In this document: positions 51,676-60,200 of the stretch, piece by piece
Layout of the letters: the number at the start of each line of letters is the position of its first letter
How positions within the stretch are numbered: position 1 is the stretch's first letter
Assembly (NCBI GenBank): GCA_963926355.1
Contig: CAWUWW010000001.1
Location: 124,001-188,000 of the forward strand
DNA: 64,000 nt
Direction: 5' to 3'
From: SCGC-AAA076-P13 sp963926355
GTDB lineage: Bacteria > Pseudomonadota > Gammaproteobacteria > Magnimaribacterales > D2472
The notes under the pieces: generated by a model
Databases searched by the model: none
Seen by the model: the letters and a program-made list of their open reading frames with translations, nothing else
What the model was told of the DNA's origin: nothing
Program-made: the position numbers and the translations under genes

Positions 51676-52692
51676 ATGGCTAAATCAAAAGATACAAATA
51701 CTAAATCGTTAAAAGATACACTCGCAGACATAGATAGTCACTTCGGTAAAGGTACCGTAATGAGAATGGGCGATAAAGAAATTATAGATATCCCATCAAT
51801 ATCTACAGGCTCAGTTGGACTGGATATTGCTCTAGGTATAGGTGGAATTCCTAAAGGCAGAGTTACGGAGATATACGGACCTGAATCTTCAGGAAAGACA
51901 ACATTAACATTACAAATTATTGCTGAGTGTCAAAAAGGTGGCGGAACATGTGCATTTATTGATGCAGAGCATGCATTAGATCCACAATATGCTGAAAAAC
52001 TAGGCGTTAATGTTGATGAACTTCTATTATCACAGCCTGATACGGGTGAACAAGCTCTTGAAGTGGCTGATATGTTAGTTAAATCTAATAGTGTAGATTT
52101 AGTTGTTATTGATTCTGTTGCTGCTCTAGTTCCGAGAGCTGAGATTGAAGGTGAGATGGGAGACCATCACGTTGGGCTCCAGGCTAGATTGATGTCTCAG
52201 GCTTTAAGAAAAATTACCGGTAATATTCAAAGATCAGGATCAACAGTAATATTTATTAATCAGATTAGAATGAAAATTGGAGTTATGTTTGGAAGTCCTG
52301 AAACTACAACAGGCGGCAACGCTCTTAAATTTTATTCATCTGTTAGATTGGATATACGAAGAATTGGAGCTGTAAAAGAAGGCGACGAGATAATGGGCAA
52401 TGAGACAAGAGTTAAGGTTGTAAAAAATAAAGTCTCCCCTCCATTTAAACAAGCAGAATTTCAAATAATGTATGGCCAAGGAATAAATTCAGAAGGCGAG
52501 ATTCTAGATTATGGAACTAAGCTAGGAATTATAGAAAAATCTGGAGCTTTCTATAAATTGAACGGTGAAACTATTGGTCAAGGAAAACTTAAAGCAGGAG
52601 CATTTTTGAAAGAAAATGCAAAAATACGAGAAGACCTTTTATCTCAAATTAAAGATGAATATATAGTTAGTAGAGCCAATCCTACAAAATAA
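51676..52692 (+). CDS. recA: Recombinase RecA
   Basis: RecA forms filaments on single-stranded DNA, drives strand exchange and triggers LexA cleavage. The 338 residues include Walker A GPESSGKTTL (about 68-77), CAFIDAEHALDP, Walker B VDLVVIDSVAALVPRAE, the L1 loop MGDHHVGLQARLMSQALRK, and L2 VMFGSPETTTGGNALKF. The C-terminus is somewhat short and acidic. recX and alaS, common neighbours, are absent; a terminator follows. Confidence 0.99.
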   Translation: MAKSKDTNTKSLKDTLADIDSHFGKGTVMRMGDKEIIDIPSISTGSVGLDIALGIGGIPKGRVTEIYGPESSGKTTLTLQIIAECQKGGGTCAFIDAEHALDPQYAEKLGVNVDELLLSQPDTGEQALEVADMLVKSNSVDLVVIDSVAALVPRAEIEGEMGDHHVGLQARLMSQALRKITGNIQRSGSTVIFINQIRMKIGVMFGSPETTTGGNALKFYSSVRLDIRRIGAVKEGDEIMGNETRVKVVKNKVSPPFKQAEFQIMYGQGINSEGEILDYGTKLGIIEKSGAFYKLNGETIGQGKLKAGAFLKENAKIREDLLSQIKDEYIVSRANPTK

Positions 52693-52701
52693 AAGTTTTA
52701 T

Positions 52702-52710
52702 TGATACAAT
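52702..52710 (+). promoter_or_regulatory. Possible extended -10 promoter of the thiolase gene
   Basis: TGATACAAT fits TGnTACAAT. The expected start is near 52717, inside the left arm of the recA terminator, so a message begun here could not form the full hairpin. Context makes it attractive, but no -35 is seen. Confidence 0.35.
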
Positions 52711-52711
52711 T

Positions 52712-52745
52712 ATCCCTATTGAAGTAATTTAATAGGGATTTTTTT
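52712..52745 (+). terminator. Rho-independent terminator after recA
   Basis: ATCCCTATT (52712-52720) pairs perfectly with AATAGGGAT (52731-52739) around a 10-nt loop, followed by T6 (52740-52745). The T-run touches the ATG of the next gene (52746), and the AGGG in the right arm is the only Shine-Dalgarno candidate for it, so the same hairpin may end recA and mask the thiolase start. It is the only clear intrinsic terminator I found in the window. Confidence 0.8.
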
Positions 52746-53924
52746 ATGGCTGAAAATGCATATATCGTAGCTGCAACCAGAACTCCTGGTGGTAAAAAAA
52801 ATGGCTCTCTAAGTAAGTGGCATCCTGCAGATATGGGTGCAGCAGTCTTAGATGAGCTAGTAAATATTACTGGAGTTGATCCAAAAGATATTGATGATGT
52901 TATTTTTGGCTGTGTAGATCAAGTTGGCGCTCAATCAGGAAATGTAGCGAGGAATGCAGTTCTTGCTTCTAGTCTTCCTGAATCAGTTCCAGGAACAACG
53001 ATTGATAGACAGTGTGGCTCTTCTCAGCAAGCTCTTCATTTCGCAACTCAAGCTGTAATGTCTGGAACTCAGGATATTGTAATAGCAGGTGGAGTTGAAG
53101 TAATGTCAATAGTTCCAATTGGAGCAAGTGTTACAGATGGAATGAATGCAGGTCATGGTTTTCCATTTAATGCTGAGGGAATTGAAAAAAGATACCCTGG
53201 AGTTTTCTTCTCACAATTTACTGGAGCTGAGCTTGTTGCAAATAAGTGGAATTTATTAAGAGAAGATTTGGATCAATTTGCCTTTGAAAGCCACTTAAAA
53301 GCAGCTGCAGCTGCAAGTGCTGGATTCTTTAATAAAGAAATATTGCCCCTTCAGGGAAGAAATGATAACGGAAATGATTCTATGATTATTGCTGACGAGG
53401 GAATTCGTTTTAATGCCTCTATTGAGGCTCTTTCAGGCCTAAAAACAGTTATTGAGGGCGGTGTAATTACAGCGGGTAACGCTAGTCAAATCACTGATGG
53501 AGCTTCAGCTATTATGGTTTGTAATGATGCCGGCCTTAAAAAACTGAAAGCAGATCCAAGGGCTAAAATTAAAACAATTACTGTGGTTGGAGATGATCCT
53601 GTCTTTATGCTCACTGGTCCAATACCTGCTTCTAAACTTGCACTGAAAAAAGCTGATCTTAGTATCGATGATATAGATATTTATGAAGTTAACGAAGCCT
53701 TTGCACCTGTTCCTCTAGCATGGGCTATCGAACTTGGTGCTGATAAATCAAAACTAAATGTTAATGGTGGAGCTATTGCCCTGGGTCATCCGTTAGGCTC
53801 AACTGGAACTAAGTTAATGACAACTATGCTTCACGAGCTAGAGAGAAGAAATGGTAAATATGCTCTTCAAGCTATATGTGAAGGCGGCGGAACAGCAAAT
53901 GCAACGATTATAGAAAGGCTATAA
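52746..53924 (+). CDS. Thiolase (acetyl-CoA C-acyltransferase family)
   Basis: This 392-residue thiolase has the acyl-enzyme cysteine in TIDRQCGSSQQALHFA (about residue 91), the catalytic His in NGGAIALGHPLGSTGTKL and the second Cys in AICEGGGTANATII (motif CxGGG). It could work in fatty-acid oxidation or acetoacetyl-CoA formation; the sequence alone does not decide, though the DRQCGSSQQA form is common in the steroid/lipid-type thiolases annotated as acetyl-CoA acetyltransferase. It stands alone, without a hydratase/dehydrogenase partner. Start at 52746 directly after the recA terminator. Confidence 0.92.
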   Translation: MAENAYIVAATRTPGGKKNGSLSKWHPADMGAAVLDELVNITGVDPKDIDDVIFGCVDQVGAQSGNVARNAVLASSLPESVPGTTIDRQCGSSQQALHFATQAVMSGTQDIVIAGGVEVMSIVPIGASVTDGMNAGHGFPFNAEGIEKRYPGVFFSQFTGAELVANKWNLLREDLDQFAFESHLKAAAAASAGFFNKEILPLQGRNDNGNDSMIIADEGIRFNASIEALSGLKTVIEGGVITAGNASQITDGASAIMVCNDAGLKKLKADPRAKIKTITVVGDDPVFMLTGPIPASKLALKKADLSIDDIDIYEVNEAFAPVPLAWAIELGADKSKLNVNGGAIALGHPLGSTGTKLMTTMLHELERRNGKYALQAICEGGGTANATIIERL

Positions 53925-54124
53925 TTCTTTGTTAGGAATAGCAAGCTTATGTATTGGCTTGATATTTAAACTTCAAGTTATTTTTTATTTTATTATCATA
54001 GAAGGATCTGCATAAGCTCTTGTTACATCGGATTTAATTTCTATAGTCTTATCTTTATTCATACAGAAATTCTTCAAGAGTAAAGAATAAAAAGACATTA
54101 GCTCTTACTAATAAAAAATAATAG
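53925..54124. other. 200-bp intergenic gap, no recognised gene
   Basis: This is the longest stretch without a convincing gene. It lies between the convergent ends of the thiolase gene and proS. It holds a small AACTT/AAGTT inverted repeat followed by T-rich DNA (53969-53990), possibly a weak terminator. The minus strand has a 25-codon open frame (54062-53985, MNKDKTIEIKSDVTRAYADP then five more residues) without a good ribosome-binding site. I cannot assign it a function. Confidence 0.5.
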
Positions 54125-55405
54125 TTATTTATCTTTAAAGAAATCTAATACAGTTTCAATATCAGAAATTGGATTTATAGAACTCTCACCGATTCTAGAT
54201 TTTATTTCAACTTCTTTATTTTCAATAAATTGTTTACCAATAATTATATTTAATGGGATTCCAATTAGTTCAGAGTCCTTCATTTTAGTTCCGTAACCAT
54301 CTTTCCTGTCATCCAGAAGAACTTCATAACCCATGCTTGTTAGCTGCCCATATAGCTCGTGAGATGCTTCGGCAATCTGATTATTCTTATCATACCCAAT
54401 TGCTACTATATTAATATCATATGGAGCAATGCTATGAGGCCACACGATACCTTTTTCATCATTATTTTGTTCAATAGCAGCAGCGACTAATCTTGAGACG
54501 CCAATCCCATAACATCCCATATATAAAGTAGAAGCTCTCCCTTCTTTATTAAGAACGTTAGCTTTCATACTTTCAGCATAGACCTTTCCAAGCTGGAAAA
54601 TATGACCAACCTCTATACCTTTTTTAATTTGTATAGTTCCTTTTCCATCCGGTGATGGCTTGCCTTCAAGGGATGATATATCTTCCCCCTCTTTTAAAAG
54701 AAGCTCTGTATTAATAGCAAACTCAGATGAGTCGCTTATTGCAATAGTATCTTCACCATTTTCTGCTAGTACATGAAACTCTTCTGAAGTGTCACCACCT
54801 ATTGCTCCTGAGTCAGCAGCAACAATTTTATAATCAAGATCTAATCTCTCAAGAATTTTTTTATAAGTATTTCTCATTGTTAGATAAGTATCTTGAAGAC
54901 ACGCCTCATCGGCATTAAAGCTATAGGCATCTTTCATTAGGAATTCTCTTCCTCTCATTACCCCATACCTCGGTCTAATCTCATCTCTGAACTTTGTTTG
55001 TATTTGATATATATTTAATGGAAGCTCTTTATAGCTTCTTACATTTGTACGAATTAAATCTGTTATAACTTCTTCATGGGTTGGACCAAGACAAAAATCT
55101 CTTTGATGTCTATCCTGAATTCTAAGAAGCTCTGGACCCATCTTCTCCCATCGACTGGTTTCTTCCCAAAGCTCTTTGGGCTGAACCATAGGCATTAAAA
55201 CCTCTTGCGCTCCAGAGGCATTCATTTCTTCACGAACAATATTTTCTATCTTTCTTAGGACCTTTAACCCAAGCGGAAGCCATGTATATATACCAGAAGC
55301 TACTTTTCTTATCATCCCTGCTCTAAGCATTAGCTTGTGACTAATTACCTCAGCTTCCTGCGGTGCGTCTTTTAAGGTCGGTAATAATAATTTTGATAGC
55401 AACAT
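54125..55405 (-). CDS. proS: Prolyl-tRNA synthetase lacking the editing insertion
   Basis: ProS charges tRNA(Pro). The 426 residues hold class II motif 1 (ASGIYTWLPLGLKVLRKIE), motif 2 (FRDEIRPRYGVMRGREFLMKD, key part RPRYGVMRGREF), motif 3 (TLYMGCYGIGVSRLVAAAIE, key part GCYGIGVSRL) and the anticodon-binding domain (VLLDDRKDGYG). Between AISDSSEFAINTE and SPDGKGTIQIKKGIEVGHIF only ~20 residues remain; E. coli (572 aa) has a ~180-residue INS domain here that hydrolyses Ala-tRNA(Pro). Short forms like this are typical of alphaproteobacteria. Confidence 0.96.
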   Translation of the reverse strand: MLLSKLLLPTLKDAPQEAEVISHKLMLRAGMIRKVASGIYTWLPLGLKVLRKIENIVREEMNASGAQEVLMPMVQPKELWEETSRWEKMGPELLRIQDRHQRDFCLGPTHEEVITDLIRTNVRSYKELPLNIYQIQTKFRDEIRPRYGVMRGREFLMKDAYSFNADEACLQDTYLTMRNTYKKILERLDLDYKIVAADSGAIGGDTSEEFHVLAENGEDTIAISDSSEFAINTELLLKEGEDISSLEGKPSPDGKGTIQIKKGIEVGHIFQLGKVYAESMKANVLNKEGRASTLYMGCYGIGVSRLVAAAIEQNNDEKGIVWPHSIAPYDINIVAIGYDKNNQIAEASHELYGQLTSMGYEVLLDDRKDGYGTKMKDSELIGIPLNIIIGKQFIENKEVEIKSRIGESSINPISDIETVLDFFKDK

Positions 55406-55468
55406 TTTATAATTTAGTTATATGAATAAATCCTTATGGTTTATAATTTTATCTTTTTTTGAAGACTT

Positions 55469-55759
55469 ATGCCGATTTATGATTATAAATGTTCAGATTG
55501 TGAGCATCAGATAGAAGTAATTCAGAAGTTCAGTGATGAACCTAAAACTCTGTGCTTGGAATGTGGTAAAGAAACTCTTAAGAAAATGGTATCAGCCCCA
55601 TCTTTTAGATTGAAGGGCGGAGGTTGGTACGAGACAGATTTTAAAACAGGTAAAAAGAAAAATATAGCTTCAGAAGATACATCTTCAGATAAAAAATCTT
55701 CAACAAATTCAAGTTCTGACTCCAAGAAGCAGTCCAAACAAGATAAGATTACTAAATAA
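55469..55759 (+). CDS. FmdB/CxxC_CxxC-type zinc-ribbon protein
   Basis: This 96-residue protein starts with MPIYDYKCSDCEHQIEVIQK, has a second pair LCLECGK about 20 residues on, and then FRLKGGGWYETDF: the FmdB-family zinc ribbon of about 55 residues. The rest is a low-complexity Ser/Lys/Asp tail. Function is unknown in bacteria; the gene is very often found just before aspS, as here (13 bp). A TATAAT at 55442-55447 may be its promoter. Confidence 0.9.
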   Translation: MPIYDYKCSDCEHQIEVIQKFSDEPKTLCLECGKETLKKMVSAPSFRLKGGGWYETDFKTGKKKNIASEDTSSDKKSSTNSSSDSKKQSKQDKITK

Positions 55760-55772
55760 ACAAGGAAATATT

Positions 55773-57539
55773 ATGAGATCTCACTATTGTGGAGCAATTA
55801 CAACCACCAATCTTGATCAAGAAGTAACAATATGCGGTTGGATTCATAAAAGAAGAGACCATGGAGGAGTTATATTTCTTGATGTAAGAGATATTAAAGG
55901 CTTATGTCAGGCAGTTATCAATCCAGATAATGCAGAATCATTTGCTATTGCAGAAACTCTTAGGAATGAGTTTGTTGTAGAGATTTCAGGAGTTATTAGA
56001 GCTAGACTAGAGGGAACGGTTAATAAAAATATGACAACTGGAGAGATTGAGCTTGAAGCGCAAAATATCAAAATATTAAGTAAAGCTGTAACTCCTGTAT
56101 TTCCTTTAGATGATTACCAGGATGTAAATGAAGATGTGCGTCTAAAAAATAGATTTCTTGATCTTAGAAGGCCTGAAATGAACCAAAGAATAGTTACCAG
56201 ATCAAAGATTACCTCTGCAGTTAGAAACTTCTTAGATGATAAAGATTTTCATGAAATAGAAACGCCTATTCTTACAAAAGCTACCCCTGAGGGCGCAAGA
56301 GATTTTGTACTTCCTAGTAGAGTTCAATCTGGAAAATTCTTTGCACTACCTCAATCACCTCAGCTATTTAAACAATTGCTTATGATTGGAGGTTTAGATA
56401 AGTATTATCAAATCGCTCGTTGTTTTAGGGATGAGGATTTAAGAGCTGACCGTCAGCCAGAGTTCACTCAAATTGATATTGAAGCCTCTTTTATTGATCA
56501 AAATTACATTATGGAAGTTGGCGAAGATATGATTTCACATATAATTGAAAGGTTTTGTGGAGACAGTTTGGATAAGTTTCCGGTTCTGGACTGGCATGAT
56601 TCAATGAGAGATTATGGCTGTGATAAGCCTGATCTTAGAATACCCTTAAAGTTAGTAGAAATATCTGATCTTGTAAAAGATGAAGAATTTAAAGTCTTTG
56701 CTGAGCCAGCAAAGAATGATAATTCAAGAGTAGTAGCTCTTAAAATTACAGGTGGTAATTCTTTATCCAGAGGCCAAATAGATGAATATACTAATTTTGT
56801 AGCTAAATTAGGAGCTAAAGGCCTGGCTTACATAAAAGTTAATGATGTCTTAGATCTAGAGAATGGACTTCAATCGCCAATCTTAAAATTTCTAAAGCCT
56901 GAAACTATTGATTCATTGGTTTCTGAGTTGGATCTTAGAAATGATGATTTATTATTTTTTGGCGCAGGTAAAAAATCAGTTGTTAATTTAAGTATGAGCA
57001 GCCTCATTAAAAAAATTGGCGAAGATTTACATCTTTATACTTCAAAATGGGCACCTTGTTGGGTTGTCGACTTTCCAATGTTTGAAATAAATGGAGAAGG
57101 GAATCTTACATCCCTTCATCATCCTTTTACTCTTCCAAAGTGTTCATCGGGAGAGTTAACAGAAAATCCAGGAAAAGCTATCGCCCATGCTTATGACATA
57201 GTGTTGAATGGCTATGAGATTGGTGGAGGTTCTTTGAGAGTTTTTGATGCAGAGATGCAAGAAACGATATTTAAGATTCTAAATATATCTAAAGAAGAAG
57301 CTGATAGTAAATTTGGCTTTTTATTAAAAGCTCTTTCATCTGGATGCCCGCCTCATGGGGGGATAGCATTTGGACTAGATAGAATTGTCATGCTAGTTAC
57401 AGACACTTCTAATATAAGAGATGTAATAGCTTTTCCTAAAACACAAAGCGCCACTTGTCTCTTAACGGATGCGCCGAGCAAGGTTGATGATGCTCAATTA
57501 GAGGAGCTTAAAATAATTAGCACCTTTAAGGAAGAATAG
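55773..57539 (+). CDS. aspS: Aspartyl-tRNA synthetase (bacterial type)
   Basis: AspS charges tRNA(Asp). The 588 residues have the OB-fold anticodon domain (VTICGWIHKRRDHGGVIFLDVRD, key part RDHGGVIFLD), class II motif 2 (ARCFRDEDLRADRQPEFTQID, key part FRDEDLRADRQPEFTQ), the GAD insertion (about 290-420) and motif 3 (GIAFGLDRIVMLV). With GatCAB present at 316-3472, it may be non-discriminating and also charge tRNA(Asn); whether asnS exists cannot be seen. yebC follows 3 bp after the stop. Confidence 0.97.
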   Translation: MRSHYCGAITTTNLDQEVTICGWIHKRRDHGGVIFLDVRDIKGLCQAVINPDNAESFAIAETLRNEFVVEISGVIRARLEGTVNKNMTTGEIELEAQNIKILSKAVTPVFPLDDYQDVNEDVRLKNRFLDLRRPEMNQRIVTRSKITSAVRNFLDDKDFHEIETPILTKATPEGARDFVLPSRVQSGKFFALPQSPQLFKQLLMIGGLDKYYQIARCFRDEDLRADRQPEFTQIDIEASFIDQNYIMEVGEDMISHIIERFCGDSLDKFPVLDWHDSMRDYGCDKPDLRIPLKLVEISDLVKDEEFKVFAEPAKNDNSRVVALKITGGNSLSRGQIDEYTNFVAKLGAKGLAYIKVNDVLDLENGLQSPILKFLKPETIDSLVSELDLRNDDLLFFGAGKKSVVNLSMSSLIKKIGEDLHLYTSKWAPCWVVDFPMFEINGEGNLTSLHHPFTLPKCSSGELTENPGKAIAHAYDIVLNGYEIGGGSLRVFDAEMQETIFKILNISKEEADSKFGFLLKALSSGCPPHGGIAFGLDRIVMLVTDTSNIRDVIAFPKTQSATCLLTDAPSKVDDAQLEELKIISTFKEE

Positions 57540-57542
57540 TAA

Positions 57543-58280
57543 ATGGCAGGACATTCAAAATGGGCAAATATTAAGCATAGAAAAGCTAGGCAAGATGCTT
57601 CAAGGGGAAAGGTCTGGACAAAAGTGATTAGGGAAATCACTGTTGCTGCAAAAGGTGGGCCAGATCCAGATGACAATCCAAGACTAAGATTGGCATTAGA
57701 TAAAGCCAATGCAGCTAATATGCCAAAGGATAATATCAAGAGAGCAATTGAGAAGGGGTCAGGTACTGGAGAAACTGGATCGCTTGAGGAGATAACGTTT
57801 GAGGGCTATGGTCCTGGGGGAGTAGCTATTTTAGTTGAAACAATGACAGATAATAGAAATAGAACAGTATCAGATGTTCGTCATGCATTCTCTAAATTTG
57901 GAGGCAACCTTGGAACAGATGGATCCGTTTCATATCTTTTCAACAAAATAGGAATTATCCATATCTCTAAAGATTATTCGGAAGATGATTTAATGGAGAT
58001 AGTTCTTGAATCTGGAGCGCAGGACTTAGTTGATGAAGGAGAGTATTTTGAAATTATTACTGGAAGTGCTGATCTTAATAATATTTTAGAGGCACTAAAA
58101 ATTAAAAGTATTGGAAATACCAATGCAGAGCTAACTTTTAGAGCTGATCTATCAATTGAAATTGATCAAGAGATGTCTGAAAAAGTATTAAAGATTATGG
58201 ACTTTATGGACGGTCTTGATGATGTCCAGGAAGTTCATACCAATGCAGAGTTTCCAGATAATTTTGAGGCTGAGGATTAA
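57543..58280 (+). CDS. yebC: YebC/TACO1-family translation or transcription factor
   Basis: The 245 residues start with the invariant MAGHSKWANIKHRKARQDA, then DNPRLRLALDKANAANMPKDNI (key part ANMPKDNIKRAI) and EGYGPGGVAILVE with TDNRNRTVSDVRHAFSK. YebC-family proteins have been described both as transcription regulators and as factors that relieve ribosome stalling. The aspS-yebC pair is conserved; ruvC, which should come next, is replaced by a nuclease-like gene. Confidence 0.96.
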   Translation: MAGHSKWANIKHRKARQDASRGKVWTKVIREITVAAKGGPDPDDNPRLRLALDKANAANMPKDNIKRAIEKGSGTGETGSLEEITFEGYGPGGVAILVETMTDNRNRTVSDVRHAFSKFGGNLGTDGSVSYLFNKIGIIHISKDYSEDDLMEIVLESGAQDLVDEGEYFEIITGSADLNNILEALKIKSIGNTNAELTFRADLSIEIDQEMSEKVLKIMDFMDGLDDVQEVHTNAEFPDNFEAED

Positions 58281-58282
58281 TC

Positions 58283-58708
58283 TTGCCTGTTAATTCAAGA
58301 GCAAAGGGAGCGGCTTTTGAAAGGCAGATAGCTAATTTATTTATCAAAGACCTTAATTTATCTAATCCAGTAAAGCGAATACTGGAACAAACAAGAACAA
58401 AAGAACTTCCAGATCTAATGCTTGGCACTTGGTGTATTGAATGCAAGGCTTATGGAAGTGGCGCTGAGCCAAGACCTGACTGGTGGGATCAGGTTATTGC
58501 CTCATCAAGACAGAATCATTTAAAGCCTGCTTTGGTTTATAAGTTTAATAATAGACCTATAAAGGTAAGAGTTTTGGCTAGCTCCATAAATCCAAAAATT
58601 AATAATCATTTAGTTACAGTTGATCTTTTATGGCCTGATTTTATCCAAATTATTCTTGAATTATTTCAGGCAGATATAGAGTTGCATGAGAAAACATATA
58701 CAGCATAG
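58283..58708 (+). CDS. PDDEXK nuclease, resolvase-like, at the ruvC position
   Basis: This 141-residue protein has the PDDEXK active-site pattern: Glu13 in RAKGAAFERQIANLF, Asp44 in ELPDLML and Glu53-x-Lys55 in WCIECKAY. The NSRAKGAxxER start and overall size resemble small phage-encoded nucleases and Hjc-like Holliday-junction resolvases. The TTG start at 58283 has a GAGG ribosome-binding site 7 nt upstream and lies 2 nt after yebC. In related bacteria yebC is followed by ruvC-ruvA-ruvB and then ybgC; here this single gene fills that space. Nuclease fold is likely; resolvase activity is inferred. Confidence 0.75.
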   Translation: MPVNSRAKGAAFERQIANLFIKDLNLSNPVKRILEQTRTKELPDLMLGTWCIECKAYGSGAEPRPDWWDQVIASSRQNHLKPALVYKFNNRPIKVRVLASSINPKINNHLVTVDLLWPDFIQIILELFQADIELHEKTYTA

Positions 58709-59114
58709 AAATTTTTATTTAGATATTTACATTGAAGATACTGATTTTCAAGGTTTTGTTTACCATGCTAATTATTTAAAATTTTTTGAAAGAGCTAGAT
58801 CTAATTTTTTATTAGAAAACGGAATTTTTCATAAACATTTAAAACAAAGCAACCTCGCATTTGTTGTAAAGAGTGTAAAAGTTGACTTTCTCTTGCCTGC
58901 TAAACTTGAAGATAGCTTAGTTGTTAAAACTTTTATAGAGAAAAAATCTAACGCAAGGATGGTTTTCCATCAATCAATTAACAATCTAGAGGATGACAAG
59001 GTTTTATGTAATGGCATTATAGAAGTGTGTCTCATTAATCTCGTTACAAAAAAACCACAAATCCTCCCTGATGATTTACTATTAATATTTAATAAGGGTG
59101 AGCTAAATGAATGA
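58686..59114 (+). CDS. ybgC: Tol-Pal-associated acyl-CoA thioesterase YbgC
   Basis: YbgC is a hot-dog-fold thioesterase linked to phospholipid metabolism and always near tolQ. The 142 residues contain the catalytic stretch IYIEDTDFQGFVYHANYLKFFERAR (key part DTDFQGFVYHANY; Asp is the family catalytic residue, with canonical DTDxxGxVYxxNY). The start overlaps the nuclease gene by 23 nt, a longer overlap than elsewhere; no better downstream start precedes the motif. Confidence 0.95.
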   Translation: MRKHIQHRNFYLDIYIEDTDFQGFVYHANYLKFFERARSNFLLENGIFHKHLKQSNLAFVVKSVKVDFLLPAKLEDSLVVKTFIEKKSNARMVFHQSINNLEDDKVLCNGIIEVCLINLVTKKPQILPDDLLLIFNKGELNE

Positions 59115-59781
59115 TATATCTGTAATAAATTTATTTTTAGAAGCTGGAATAGTTGTAAAAATTGTTATGTCAATTCTTCTGGTAGCATCTTTGCTTACAT
59201 GGATTGTTATAGTTGAGAGATATAACTTTTATAAAAAAATTAAAGATATAAATTCTAGCTTCTTAAAAAGATTTTGGAGTGGAGAGAGTTTATCAGACCT
59301 TTATAAGGAGATTTCTAATGAAGATATTTCCTTGCATGGGTCTTTAAGTGTTTTTAAAAGCGCTTTTAAAGAGTTTGCACAGATTAGTCCAGATAAAGAA
59401 ATTACCGAGTTAGATCTTGAAGGTCTTAACAGATCCATGAGGGTTTCAATTGCATCAGATGAGGAGGAGATGAATAAACATTTATCATTTTTAGCTAATG
59501 TAGGTTCGGTGAGTCCATATATAGGTCTTCTAGGAACTGTATGGGGCATCATGACATCTTTTCAGGGATTATCTGATGCAACACAAGCAACTATCAATGC
59601 AGTAGCGCCTGGGATATCTGAGGCCTTGGTAGCAACTGCAATGGGTCTATTTGCTGCCATACCTGCAGTTATTGCATTTAATAAATATGTATCTGAATCA
59701 GAGTCAATCACGCAGTCAACTGTAATTTTTTCAGAAGAGCTAGCAAGTATTTTTTATAAGCAATCTATAAAAAATAAATGA
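59107..59781 (+). CDS. tolQ: Tol-Pal motor subunit TolQ
   Basis: TolQ forms the pentameric proton channel with TolR. The 224 residues have three membrane segments (about 14-36, 130-155 and 165-190) and the MotA/TolQ/ExbB signature NVGSVSPYIGLLGTVWGIMTSF with ISEALVATAMGLFAAIPAVIAFN (key part ALVATAMGLFAAIPA). It overlaps ybgC by 8 nt and tolR by 4 nt. Confidence 0.97.
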   Translation: MNDISVINLFLEAGIVVKIVMSILLVASLLTWIVIVERYNFYKKIKDINSSFLKRFWSGESLSDLYKEISNEDISLHGSLSVFKSAFKEFAQISPDKEITELDLEGLNRSMRVSIASDEEEMNKHLSFLANVGSVSPYIGLLGTVWGIMTSFQGLSDATQATINAVAPGISEALVATAMGLFAAIPAVIAFNKYVSESESITQSTVIFSEELASIFYKQSIKNK

Positions 59782-60200
59782 TATATAGGCTTTCAAAAAA
59801 AAAGAAACTCAAAGCAGAGATAAATGTTGTCCCTTACATCGATGTGATGCTTGTTCTTTTAATAATATTTATGGTCCTTTCCCCGTTATTAATTCAAGGA
59901 GTCGAGGTAAACCTCCCAAAAACTGATACCACAAAAATGTCTATTCAGAATGAGCCTTTAGTTATTTCCATAGATGCCTTAGGTAACTATTACTTGAATG
60001 TAGGCGAGGAAACTCTTCCAATAAGTCTTGAAGAGCTTAAAAGGAAATCTTCTGTTATTTTTGAAGCTAATCCAGAAATTGAAATTGTATTCCAGAGTGA
60101 TAAGGGTGTTATTTTTGATAGTGTTGCAAAGGCAATGGCTGCTATTCAAAGTGTTGGTATATCAAAAATAGGAATAGTAACAACAGGCTATGCAGATTAA
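59778..60200 (+). CDS. tolR: Tol-Pal motor subunit TolR
   Basis: TolR is the bitopic stator partner that carries the essential membrane aspartate: here NVVPYIDVMLVLLIIFMV (Asp near residue 23). The 140-residue protein ends in the periplasmic domain with VFQSDKGVIFDSVAKAMAAIQSVGI, as in the ExbD/TolR family. It overlaps tolA by 11 nt. Confidence 0.96.
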   Translation: MIYRLSKKKKLKAEINVVPYIDVMLVLLIIFMVLSPLLIQGVEVNLPKTDTTKMSIQNEPLVISIDALGNYYLNVGEETLPISLEELKRKSSVIFEANPEIEIVFQSDKGVIFDSVAKAMAAIQSVGISKIGIVTTGYAD

